Origin: Gigaspora margarita
Lineage: Eukaryota; Glomeromycota; Glomeromycetes; Diversisporales; Gigasporaceae
Assembly (NCBI GenBank): GCA_009809945.1
Contig: WTPW01000013.1
Span: 972,642 to 1,036,641, forward strand
Length of the DNA stretch: 64,000 nt
Reading direction: 5' to 3'
Under the pieces are notes generated by a model. That model was not told where the DNA came from. It saw only the letters and a list, made by a program, of their open reading frames with translations, and ran no database searches. Position numbers and translations under genes: made by a program. Shown here in pieces: positions 38,357-49,961 of this stretch; the first letter of the stretch is position 1; every line of letters starts with the position of its first letter.

Positions 38357-40058
38357 TTATTGCACATAATCTCCTAAGACCATTCCATACATTCTTGCGG
38401 CAAAACTATTTCTTTTATTAAGCGAGTTCGAATAAATTGAATTTTCTAAAGTTTCAAAACAAACATTCGCCATAAATTCATGAACTTTAGACGAATAATG
38501 GTAATCATCAAAGTAAAAATAAGAATCTTTATCATCAGGTTGATTGTATACAGTTTTAACTTTGTGATCAGTTTGTAGGGAGATGCCAGGTTTTGATGAT
38601 TTAGAACTAACAATCTCAAAAATTTCATCAGCACTTAAAGTGCCATGATTTAAAGATAATTTTAAATCTATGCATTCTTTTTCGTCTGCTCCATAGATAT
38701 CAAAGGCAGCATCAACACAATTTGTGAGTCCAAAGCTATTCATTCCAGTATCAGTTTGTAAAGCGACAAAAAACTTGTCACATTTTAAATAAACGACCTT
38801 CACACCAGTTTCTCTACTAAATTTTACTAGGTGTTGAAGGAGGTATTTATTATGAGAATCAACCATTTTTGACAATTTGCCCTTTTCAACAGTATTCATT
38901 GATTTAAAATATGGAACACGAGATAAATCAGGAAGGTTTGGTACTAATAAGGTAGAAATAGTTGGAAAAGCCTTCACAAGGAGGTGAAGTGCATCGATTA
39001 AGGATTGAACAACTTTAAGTGGTGATGCAGCCATGTCTGTAAAGTAATAATCATTACCAGTATCCCATACCTAAAAAGTTAATTGAGTGAGTAAATGAGT
39101 AAACAAATGATTGTTAGATTTATACAGAATAATTATTATAAAGTAGAATAACAGAATTGAATACATACAGCAAATAAAGTTTTACTGAAATCATTCTTGT
39201 TTGACTTTTTTAAATTGTTCTTTTTCAAAAGCTTTTTAAGTACTTTAGGATTTGCTTTTGTTTTAAAGAATGATTGTAGTTTATGGTTGTGATTTATTGA
39301 TTNTTTTGACTTGNTANTAGCNGAATTAGCNGAAATAAANGCTTCAATTTGCTGCTTAATTCCAGGAACTTTATGTTTAGCCGGTCCTGTAGATCCTTGA
39401 ATAAAATTGCTACTATTTAATTCATAATAAAAATGTTTGATTGACGTTAATATTATATAATATAACACACATACACATATATATATATTAGTAGTTAAAT
39501 CACATTATTTGACTTACTCTGCTGTAGCACCACCAAAAGCATAATTCTCTAACTCGACATTAAGAGATTCTGCAAGATATTCTGCCCAAACTTTTCCGTT
39601 ACAAAAATGACCCATATAATTTATTTCTGAAGGCCATTGTTTATTTGTTAAATTGTAAACGTTACCATTATCTGCTTTGCAAAATTGAAAATTTATCAAT
39701 ATTATAGTAAATACAAAAGTAGTAATGATATGTATATCATTGATATTTATAGGAAAAATGACAAACCTGTAAAGGAATCTCCAAATGCAATCAATTTATT
39801 AAATCCTTTACGTGGGGACTCTAAGTTTTTTACTAATTTAATTTTAGAAGCAATTTTAGAATTAGAAGATGAAGTGATATTTTGTTTTAAATTTTTAGAA
39901 GTATATGATGAAGGGACATTNNGTTTTTTTAANTTAGTGGTAGTGGAATGTTGAGTTGTTGNTGAATTTTTTTGNTTTAATTTGAAAGAGTATTGGATAG
40001 GANAGGAATTNTACGATAANGATTTGAAAAATTGAAATGGTGATGTTGCGAAATCCAT
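38357..40058 (-). CDS. SGNH/GDSL esterase-lipase, gene 1 (four exons, 467 residues)
   Basis: Exons by my reading are 40058-39767, 39671-39518, 39412-39169 and 39070-38357, with GT-AG introns of 95, 105 and 98 nt; the joined frame is open for 467 codons. It is an SGNH/GDSL hydrolase, a serine esterase/lipase family. Block I is GDSFTDNGN (nucleophile S95), block II is in YAFGGATA, block III is VWDTGNDYYF (oxyanion N236), and block V is FDDYHYSSKVHE (D418, H421). The first 90 residues are Ser/Asn/Lys-rich with no signal peptide. Exon 2 could start three bases earlier (tandem acceptor), as could exon 3 three bases later. A TATA box lies at 40173-40181. The substrate is unknown. A few ambiguous bases fall in exons 1 and 3. 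Confidence 0.85.
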
Positions 40059-40172
40059 TATTTGAATATTTGTAATTAATAGCTTCGCGTTTTTTTTAAT
40101 GATTGTAATTGTAAAAAATTGCTAAAAAAATTTTATGAAAGGATAAAGTTTGACACGAGGAATATAATTCGC

Positions 40173-40181
40173 CTTTATATA
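40173..40181 (-). promoter_or_regulatory. TATA box of SGNH gene 1
   Basis: TATATAAAG on the minus strand, 115 nt upstream of the start codon at 40058. Gene 2 keeps the same box at the same distance (55623-55631), which supports its function. Confidence 0.5.
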
Positions 40182-40184
40182 ACT

Positions 40185-41449
40185 GTTTGATTAATAATAA
40201 TAATAAATGCCTCGCTTTTAATTAACAAATCATTTAACGACTATGAGATTTAATCCTTACACTGTCCTACTTTCATAATGTAAATGCGAGATAAACTACG
40301 ATCCAATACAATTTAATAATTCGAACAATACCGGATATTTTGAAGCTTTGTACAATCTATAGAATCTTCCTATGCACAAAAATTTTATCTTTGTTTAAAC
40401 TTTGTCTTTTTTTAATAAAAAATAATTAAAGTCAAAGATGCAAAGTTATAAAGCTTCGGGACTTTTAATCAAATTTTGAATTTTATTAGATTATATCCTT
40501 GTTAAATATTCATAATAAAAAAAAATTTTTCCAGCAAATATTATGTTTTGATTTACTATTATGTTTCGACTTTATTATAATTCTGTCAAAGTTTTCCCGA
40601 GATAATTTTTTATTCTAAATTTAAACTCTGTATCAATTTTTTTTTTAGATTTAATGCTAATTATTTACCCATTTTGGTTAGGTAGAAACACATGGTTTGA
40701 CAAATTCGGAATATGAAATCATCAAGACTTAATTGGACAATTTTGAATAAACAAATTTTTTTCTTGATTATTGAATTATACTAATCAAATGATCTAGAAT
40801 ATTCAGAATTGACGATATATATTGCTTGGCGTTTCATATGTTTCTTTGTATACTTTTGCATACTCATGCATATCTTTATATAGACAAAAGATCCTCGATA
40901 TCATATGAATTATTAACTTTAGTAAATATTATTAGGATTGAATCTTTTTAGAGTATTAATTGATTATCGATTATCCAAAGATGTCATTCATAACAAATTT
41001 TAGGTATAATCTAATAATTCCAATCGACAAGTTTTAATCTTTGAATATTTTACAAAGTTTTGTGTAGTGATTTAAAAATAAACTTTTATAAATATTTATT
41101 ATTAAGAGATAGTAAATTATAATAGCATATAGGTGATATTTATTTTTAATAAAAATATTTAATTCAAGATTTTAATAACGATATTTTAAAACAATAATAA
41201 TATATTAAAATTTGATTTGTTCATATTTACTTTATAAGAGCAGCATGATTTTTTAGAACTATATTAATTCTTCTATAATTACACCATTCATGCAACTCCG
41301 ATAACTCAGTGATTATGCGCATTCATGATATCGGAATGCCGAGCTTAACGAACTATTATTATTTTTTTTGTTTAACATGCATTTATAATATTTATAATAC
41401 AGTAATAACCTGGATAATCGGGGTTTTTTTTCACGCACAACGCTATATA

Positions 41450-41498
<49 letters not shown>

Positions 41499-44400
41499 AT
41501 AAGAAGATAAGAAGATATAGGAGATGTGAAACAAACATATATTTACTGCCTTTTCTCATTGTTATATTGCTAAATTTGGGTTATTACAAACATGACAATT
41601 TTTGGTGGTAAAGTTTTATTATATAATTAACATAAATAAGTTCGATTGGATAAGCTCGAAACATAAACAGATAAACGATACATCGAAATGATTTATTTTA
41701 CAAATATGTAAAATCCGTCGAAAGTGAATATATTGATTTACATACTGCATAAATTATATTCTTGATTAAATTAATATAATTAATATTTAAATAAATCAAA
41801 AAAGATATTTTTAAATGCATCACAAATGAAATCATAGTTACCATGTTTCGGCGATCATCCAGATATGGAAAAATTACAATGGTAATTGTTTTTTTACCGT
41901 TTAAAGTTTGTGTTACAAAATTACATTCTCGCATATTTTTTGATATGATCAAAAATTTTTTGTCAATTTAAATTTCTAACTGACTTTCAATTAATTTCAA
42001 ACATTATATTATATTTATTCAAATTCATAAAACAATAAATACAAGGCTTTGATATTTAAATTTATTAATAAATTATTGATCTGATCTATTATTTGAGTAT
42101 ACTTAATCTTAAAAAATCATAATGCGTAAATGCTATCAAATAAAATTTTAAAAAATCTGAAACCTTGGAAATTCCCAGATCTACATTTTTGATGTGCACA
42201 TTACTTTCACTTGCCAGGTATCAATTATAAATCATTAATGTACAGCAATACATATGTTAGTACAAATAATTATGATAACCGTACTTTCGGGTTATTCAAT
42301 TCAGCAAAAGTTTGTTTTTCTTGAATCTTCTTCTTAACGATTATGTTTATCTTGTATTCTTTTGTACTATTAAATAATTAAAATTAGTTCTTGCGACCAA
42401 TATTTAATGATGATATTAATATAATGCATATACTGCGTATGCACATGTGCATTAATATATTCCCGATATATCCGTTATGCATGTACTGTACCTATCAATC
42501 TTTATGATTTTCACTTCATTCAACTAATCATATATTCGGAACAACTTAAAGTCAAAAATAATTATGAACACATTAAAAATTAAATGAATCGATTAATCTT
42601 CTATATAGGTAAGTAATTTGGAATAAAATATATAATATATTTTTATAAACTTTTGTACAATTAAATGTTGATCGCTCGAAATTCATAGGATTTAAGCTTA
42701 AGAATATTCTTTTTAATGCTAATAATACTTATGCATTTTTTTTAGTAAACTATGACATTGTCTCAATTCAATGTAGGCAAGTTCTTAATATTAATTCTAT
42801 TACTGTATAAATTAAAGCAATTCGATTAAAGTGTTATAATTAGTCGATAATGGTAGATTCCAAAGTATGTCAAATGGGATTTCTTTAATTATTATGTACT
42901 CACTTTACTGCAATCATATACATCATCAGAAATTTGGTTAATTAACGTCAGTTTGTTAATTAACGTCGGTTTAAGCTGGAAAACGGTTGAGGCTGGAAAT
43001 TAGGGTCCTCGATTAAAATAAAAGCTATAATCAAACATGAATCCTTGTAACAAGTTAAAAAAATTAAAATAACAAAGAATTAGCACTTTACGTATATAGT
43101 AACAATAGTTTATGTTCTGGTAGAATTTGATGCGTAGGTAAATTGCATTATATAATTAAGATTGTCTTCTTAGAAGATTCACATAATATCATAAACGAAT
43201 AAAATTAATAAATCATTGTTGTAATATTTCCGCTCTAGAAGAAAAATGAAAAAAATTATACTAATTTTGATTATGCACAAACACGTATGGTTTGATGAAT
43301 TCGGAATAAGAACTCATTGAGGACTAATTAAAATATTTGATCGAATTATTGGAATCAAAAGATTTAGAAAATTTTAACTGTAGATATTGTTTGCATTTCA
43401 TATACTGTAGTTTCCTGCACACTCTTGAATACTCTTGCATACACTCAATTTCAGATTAATTAACAATTTTAGACATAATTTTAAAATACGGAATCCTTCA
43501 TATTATTATCCAATTATCGATTATCCCAAAATGTTATCTGTCGTATTTTATTTTCGTTCAATAAATTAAAAATAACCTAAAATCTTTATAAATGCTTTAC
43601 ATGTGCAAATAGAAATTATAAAAATGTTGTACTTTTTGTTTTTAAAATAATATTGAATTCATTATTTCAATAATGATATTTTAAACAATGATATGTTTTC
43701 TTTGTTCATTTACTTTTCAAAGATTGCTTGCTATTTAAACCAACCAATTTAATTCTTCTATAATTACATTATTCGTACATTATCAGATAAATTCCAAGAA
43801 TTCCTATGCGCTTTCATCATATCCTAAAGTGTCCAACTCCATGAACAATTTAATTTTTTTTTGTTTAACATGCATTTATAATGACCAGGTTAATAATTTC
43901 TTTCACGTACAAATATCCAAATCCTTTTTTTGATAAGAAAATATCAAACTAAATTATATTTACTGCCTTTTTTTGCTAATAGTTTGCTAAATTTGACTTA
44001 TTGCCAATATGATATGAAAAACTTTCGGAGGTAAGGTGCTACTATAATAAATAAGTTATTATGTAAATCCATTCATTGATTTACATATTGCATAAATTAT
44101 ATCTTTGATTAAATATTTATAATTTATATTTAAATATATCAAAAAAAGATATCTCGGAAATTTTTATTTACCATATTTTGTCGATTATCCAGATATGGTA
44201 ATATTACAATGGTGATTGTTTTTTTGCCGTTTAAGGTTAGCTTCAAATTACTTTATCATTTTTTGATAATATCTATCTGTCTTTCCTGATGATTCGAACT
44301 ATTTCTCAATGACGAAATGGTTTCGTCAATATACATGTTTTGACGAAACCTTGGTGATTGACGAAACTCATGACGATTGATAAAACTCTTGATAATCAAT

Positions 44401-44960
44401 TTGAGCAATGAAATATATAATACAGTTAATTCTCTTTCAATTGGTTTCTTTGTAACGACCTCTGGATGCTTAATGTTAAAGTTTTCAAAATTATAATAAT
44501 TATAATTCAAGGTTTTACTCGTTAATATGAAAACACAGTAAATTTAATTGATAATGTCCTGTTTTCTTGCCAAATCATGAAAGAAAATAATGATATTAAT
44601 ATGTTCCATTCAACCGTCATCAGTCTCATTATTCAGAAATTACTTGGTGAAATGTTTCGTCATTCTTCAGGTATCATTAGTCCTTTCAAATATTTATTAT
44701 ACTCAATGTATTTTACGGATTCAAAATTCATTAAACCATAATTTTAGACTGTCCTCATGTTCGTTGCTCACAATAATTAATTTAAATTTTGGTATTTAAA
44801 TTTGATAAATAATTGTTCTTATCTATTACTTGAGTATACTTCATCTTGAGGTATCGTGTATAAATGTTATCAAATAAAAATTTGAATTTTGGAAATTCCA
44901 GTTCTGCATTTTCAATGTGTGTATTATCATTACCTCGTTAAGCATTTATTACAAATAACA
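40185..44960. other. AT-rich non-coding tail of duplication copy 1 and beyond
   Basis: I see no gene. The stretch consists of an old internal tandem duplication: 40.67-42.6 kb is similar to 43.27-44.9 kb, and the second unit is interrupted by repeats and resumes at about 46.74 and 47.82 kb. A 46-base T run lies at 41452-41497. The motif TGACGAAATGGTTTCGTCA is found near 44310. Confidence 0.55.
41452..41497. repeat. Poly-T tract of 46 bases
   Basis: A pure T run. The same place in duplication copy 2 (near 56872) has only seven Ts, so the run expanded after the duplication or was extended by assembly error. Confidence 0.9.
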
Positions 44961-45930
44961 GATAAGGCCACGCAAAGTTAATTTTTCGTTTTGCATAACC
45001 CGCCGACCCAATTTTTCCAAAAAAAATTTATTTTTTTTTAAATTCCTATTGTGCCAATTATTCCATTTTTGCCATTTAATTTTTCTCCGGTGTCACCCGA
45101 TGATGACCTTAATTTTCCGTAATTACCCGATAGGCCCGATAGAAAAAAGACAAATTTTCTGATTCCATGTTAGGCCTTTTGAAGTTAATTTTTTGGTTAA
45201 CATCACCCCCCCCTCCCAATGGTCCCCGGGTAAAATGAACATATGAAAAAAAATAAAAATATAAGAATATTATCATTATTTAGAAATCAAATTCAATATA
45301 TAAATTCGAATTATTACTTCGTGCATGATATATTACTAGTATATATTAAGCATTTACAAAGTAGCTGACTCTATATATGGGGGTCGTCTAAAGCGGAGTA
45401 GAATCACGTGATACCTGACCAATCAAATTGAGAATTTGATGTTCATAGCCAATTTTGCTTATTATATTACTACCTAAAACCTATCTAAGCCGTTTAAAGT
45501 TAAGTTTTCGGTTAATATCCCCCTTCCCCTTCCCCTTTGATGTCTCCCGGTAAAATTAAAAATAAAATACTGGCATAACCATGAAATAACGCGATGGGGT
45601 GTGGTTTCGAATTTCGGCCTAAATTCAGGCCGAAACTCAAAATAACTCTGCGTTATTTCGCGGTTAAAATAAAATTATTTAAAAATAAAAAACGAATTAA
45701 AAAAAAATAAAAACATAATTTAAAAAAAATAAATAAATAGATAAATAAATAACAGATGATAAAAAATAAAGCTAGAATTTTAATTCCTATTTGGCTGCCC
45801 TCTCATATACGTTTATTTCAGTTTGCAATGAAACGATTCAAGAAAAACAACTGATAAAGAGCTTCCGAAGTGTTTTTTGTTCGATTGTGAAGAGCTAGAG
45901 AACTAGTATTAATGAGAAGAAATATTTTAA

Positions 45931-46044
45931 TAAGGCGAGACCAACTGGATTCGGTGTTTTACATTACCCCCCCCCCCCCCCCCCCCCCCTCCTCTGGAGG
46001 GGAGGGGAGTAATGTAAAACACCGAATCCAGTAGGTCTCGCCTA
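45931..46044. repeat. Near-perfect hairpin with poly-C loop
   Basis: Arms of about 36 nt (TAGGCGAGACC-ACTGGATTC on both strands, ending TTTTACATTAC) flank a loop containing 23 consecutive Cs (45967-45989) and a GGAGGGGAGGGG run. The arms differ at only one or two positions. It is probably a MITE, and the C/G tracts could form unusual structures. Confidence 0.75.
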
Positions 46045-46345
46045 AACATTTACTTTTACGGAAATAACAATTCCAAACCAATTATTCGAATTTAACACTT
46101 TTTACATCATTCAATGAGGGACAAAATTTGCTCGACCAATAGGAACTTGGGAAATCCAAAGTTCCGATCTGTGATCGCTGCATACATACTTTAAAATGAT
46201 GCAGATCCGATCACTAGATCACGAGAATTTTGCCTGTAAAAATTGTACGTACGTACGAAGTTCTTTTTATTGGATGAATACTTTTTATGATAAATTAAAT
46301 AATTATTTGTTTTTGCACCTTTCTTTTATAAGAGGAATGTATTGT

Positions 46346-46586
46346 TAAGGCCGTTTGAAGTTAATTTTTCGGTTAACATCACCCCCAGCTGAAGTCTTCC
46401 ACCCGAAAAATGAACAGCCAATCAAAACACTGGATGACTCTCGCCAGTCACCTGATTTACATTAACCAATGAATTGCCCGCCTTTGTTCATTTTTATATG
46501 TTCGTTTCATTTTACCCCCCCCCTCCCCCCTCCCGTGAGTCCTGGAAAAGTGATGTTAACCAAAGAATCAACTTCGAACGGCCTTA
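46346..46586. mobile_element. MITE with TAAGGCCGTTTGAAGTT ends
   Basis: The inverted ends TAAGGCCGTTTGAAGTT and AACTTCGAACGGCCTTA, each followed inward by TTGGTTAACATCAC-like sequence, enclose about 240 bp. Half-copies of the same end occur near 45163 (TTAGGCCTTTTGAAGTT) and 45485. No ORF. Confidence 0.6.
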
Positions 46587-46834
46587 TGCAAACCGAAGAA
46601 TTAACTTTGCGTGACCTTAGATGTGAGCATGAATTAATTTAGGCCACTTAAAGTTAATTTAGAAAAAAAAAAATCCGACCTGCCGACCGGAATTTTGAAA
46701 CACCAGGTTATGCAAAACGAAAAATTAACTTTGCGTGGCTTAATGATGATAACCGTATATTCGGGTTAAATTTCTATTCAGTTCAGCAAAAGGTTTGTTT
46801 TTCATGAATTTTAAATATTCTGTTTACCTTGTCC

Positions 46835-47807
46835 CAGGGATGGTAAATAACTTTAAATGACTCAAATAGCTCAAATGACAAATGACCAGTCATTGGTCAT
46901 TCCACGGCCCAAATGACTTAAGAAGGTCATCTAACTCTGGTTAATTGATTATCCAATACTTTTAGAATTTTAGCCAATCAAAATTGATTATTGTTCTCCG
47001 TAAAATGAAACGTCGCTAGATACTATCCAATAAAAATTATTACTGATAAATAACTGATGACCCCAAAGATTTTTACAGAGACGTCCCCAAATTTCCGGGT
47101 CGGATGCGTCGGATCTAGGTCGGCGTTTAACCCTACTTGTTAGCAGATTCTATAGCAAAATTATCAGCTGGGCATTTTTTACTTAATGAATGGATATGAT
47201 TTATTAGTAAAATTTTTTATTATCTTGGGACAAAATTGATCAATTCCGATCTAGCCGACCATGATTCCGATGCACTCCGACGTTTGCCGACACGGAATTT
47301 TGGGGACCCCCCTATATGAGTTGACCCCAAATGACCGGTCATCATTTGATGAATGATTGCCATTTATATTTTGGCTAAATAGCCAGGTCATTTTCTTACC
47401 TGTTGTAATAAGGTCAGGTATGAAGCGATTAAAAAAAAAACCATAGACAAAAAATAATGTATTTACTTTTTTTTAAAAAAAAAAGTTCGTGAATAATAAT
47501 ATACCGATTACAAAACGATGTAAATCATTTTCGAATTTACAAATGGCATGTTAATCGACATGAATTGAGAAATGATGCGAACATAAATATTATTTAAAAC
47601 ATGCATTATACAAGTTTTTCGTGATCGGTAGGATGTCAACTCTATGCAAAATGACCTAATGACCTAATGACCAAATGACCATAGTCATTTGGTCACGAGT
47701 CATTTCCAAATGACCAAAATTTGAATGACCTCAAATGACTGGTCATTTTGAGATCATTTGAGGTCATTTGAAAAATTGGCAAATGACCAGGTCATTTACC
47801 ATCCCTA
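46835..47807. mobile_element. hAT-type non-autonomous element with 8-bp target duplication
   Basis: CAGGGATGGTAAATAAC at the left end and GTCATTTACCATCCCTA at the right end are inverted, and CCTTGTCC is duplicated exactly (46827-46834 and 47808-47815). The CAGGGATGG termini with an 8-bp duplication are the hAT superfamily signature. The interior is full of AAATGAC/GTCATTT repeats. A copy of the CCGGGTCGG family is nested at about 47068-47322. Confidence 0.8.
47068..47322 (+). mobile_element. CCGGGTCGG inverted-repeat MITE, copy 2 (nested)
   Basis: The left end (GTCCCCAAATTTCCGGGTCGG-like) and right end (GAATTTTGGGGACCC) are inverted. The interior matches 57317-57556 closely, including GGATCTAGGTCGGCGTTTA and AAAATTATCAGCTGGGCATT. 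It is nested in the hAT-type element, so it is younger than that insertion. Confidence 0.7.
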
Positions 47808-48081
47808 CCTTGTCCTATATACCAATAATCAATGATATAATGTATATACATGCGTGTATTCATATGTGCATTGTTATGTCTGTCATGTACCTACAAATCT
47901 TTATTATTTTCACTTCACTTAACTAGTCATATCTTCGGAAACCTTAAAAATTATTATGAACCTTTTAAAGAATAAATGAATCGATCAGCCATTTTATAAA
48001 AGTAAGTAATCATTTTATTCGTTCAATAAATTACCAGAGTGTGTATGAAAATTAATTCTGTTTATTTTAACGATTGTTAAT

Positions 48082-49961
48082 ACCAGTCAAGGGCAGTGAT
48101 GGACAATTTCAATATCATCTCATTTTTTTGAAGTGACCTATGTTACTTCATACATGATCACGTGATGTATTTTATAATAAACATCATCATGTGGTTATGT
48201 CACTTCGAGGTCACTTTAATGTCACTGTCCATCACTGGTCAAGGGACATGTCCACATATAATGGCTTAGAATGTAGTTACTTATAAATCAAATAAGTTGA
48301 ATTACTCAATTTTATATGTAAATTATGCAAAAAATTATTTAAATTGAATTTATTTAAAAGCATACCTATAAAAGTCTCTTTAAATTTTAAATATATATTC
48401 TTTGGCATTTAATACTCTTTTGTTTAAAGTTTTAGTTCTTAATTTGAATTAGGGTGATGACAATTTTCCACTAAAGTTGACCAATTCTTTACTATGTTCT
48501 TTAAGTCAAATGAATGACTCACCCTATATAATAATATGATTGGCTAAAATAATTCTTTAAAAATCTGTAAGATGATATTAAGGGTAGGCTTTCTATTAAG
48601 GGTAGGCTTTCTCGGATTGGTTATACAATATAAATATAGTATATCATATGCCATGCATGATGTAGATCATTGAATATAAAATTTTTAACGCCAAATATCA
48701 AATTTTTAAACTGAAAATTTAATAAAAAAGAAAACTGTTAACATTAGGAATAGGCAACTTTAACATGAAATGGGCAAAGTATTACTAAGGGTTAAACTGA
48801 AGTAAATATTTCTACAAGTTATATGTATAGCACAATAATGATTTGTCCTAAATATGGATATTTAATAATCATTAAAATTTTAAAGTAGATTATATATAAA
48901 AACTATAAAAAATTTGATATTTCTAAGAAACTAATATTGAATAATCAAAATTTTACTCTTACTATATTATAATTTTTAACTATTACTATTGCCAAATATT
49001 ATATAAAATTTCAAACCAACGATTTAATAAAAAGAAGCCCGTTAATGTCAGGAATGGGCAACTTTAATACGGAATGGGCAAAGTATTACTTAGAGTTAAA
49101 CTGAAGTAAATTTAAAAACTAGTAGTTTTAAACTAAAAAAGAACTTCATAAAACAAATAAAACAAACTAACCGAACAACAAAAATTGTTAAGTCTTTGTA
49201 AAGCACTAGTCACTATGAATTTAACAAACAAAAGCAGATTATCAGCACTTAAAAAAATCGATATATATAATATATATATGTGTAACATCATGTGCAAAAA
49301 GCCTACCCTTAAGTAAAGGCTTTTTGTGCCCTAATTGAAATTTGAAGAGGAGGTTCTCCTGATTCTAATAGTAGTTAAATCATCAAAATTGGCCTGGTGG
49401 AACCCAAGATACGTGGGTCAAAGAAGAGAACATAAGGATTTGCAAATTCACTATTATACAAAGCATATTACTTTGTATAACAGTAAATTTGCAGATCCTT
49501 ATATTCTCTTATTTGACCCAAGTATCTTGGGTCCCACCAGGCCAATTTTGATGATTTAACTACTAATAGAATCAGGAGAACCTCTTCTTCAACTATCAAT
49601 TAGAGCACAAGAAGCCTTTACTTAATATTATCTTATGGATTTTTAAAGAATTATTTTAACCAATCATATTATTATATAGAATGAGTCACTTATTTGACTT
49701 AAAGAACATAGTAAAAAAGTGGTCAACTTTAGTGGAAGATTTTCATCCCCCTAATTCAAATTAAGAACTAAAACTTTAAACAAAAGAGTATTAAATGGCA
49801 AAGAATATATATTTAAAATTTAAAGGGACTTTTATATGTATGCTTTTAAATAAATTTAATTTAAATGATTTTTTTGCATAATTTTACATATAAAATTGGG
49901 TGAGTCAGCTCATTTTATCTATAAGTAATTGCACTCAGTTGGACATGTTCCTTGACTGATA
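48082..49961. mobile_element. Foldback-like element with long inverted arms
   Basis: Left arm 48082-48612 and right arm about 49640-49961 are inverted copies, recognisable by CCAGTCAAGGGACATGTCC versus GGACATGTTCCTTGACTG at the ends, and by AGTATTAAATGCCAAAGAAT-type matches inside. The spacer holds an inner hairpin (about 49310-49640) centred near 49465 with arms of over 100 nt, and a direct repeat (48695-48810 and 49005-49115). A 144-bp MITE has landed in the left arm. ORFs in the inner hairpin are by-products of the palindrome. Confidence 0.65.
48094..48237. mobile_element. hAT-type MITE (144 bp) with perfect 8-bp target duplication
   Basis: CAGTGATGGACA and TGTCCATCACTG are exact inverted ends. 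GTCAAGGG is duplicated at 48086-48093 and 48238-48245. It interrupts the left arm of the foldback element and so is younger than it. Confidence 0.85.

Larger units (their letters stand above)
35986..44582. repeat. Segmental duplication, copy 1 (contains SGNH hydrolase gene 1)
   Basis: This block matches 52654-62276 in the same orientation and order: AATTAATTTTTCTGTTAATT at the start, GTTAGTGCGCAGAAATAGAG, the SGNH gene, then a long AT-rich tail ending at TTTTCTTGCCAAATCATGAA. Copy 1 has a TIR element at 36352-37601 that copy 2 lacks. Within the block the tail is itself an old tandem pair (about 40.67-42.9 and 43.26-44.58 kb onward), seen from repeated landmarks such as TGGTTTGA-AATTCGGAATA. 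Confidence 0.8.
44964..46741. mobile_element. Composite TIR region bounded by AAGGCCACGCAAAG
   Basis: Left end AAGGCCACGCAAAGTTAATT and right end its near-complement (AATTAACTTTGCGTGGCTT) form an inverted pair about 1.78 kb apart, with inner GTTTTGCATAACC matching too. Flanking host sequence on both sides matches 42.2-42.3 kb, as expected for an insertion. The interior is a patchwork of shorter GC-rich hairpin elements, including 45931-46044 and 46346-46586. No ORF longer than 60 codons is supported. Confidence 0.55.

Noticed and set aside
49335-49559. 74-codon frame in the foldback element
   Set aside because: It spans the centre of a palindrome, so its open length follows from mirrored sequence; no start context or domain.
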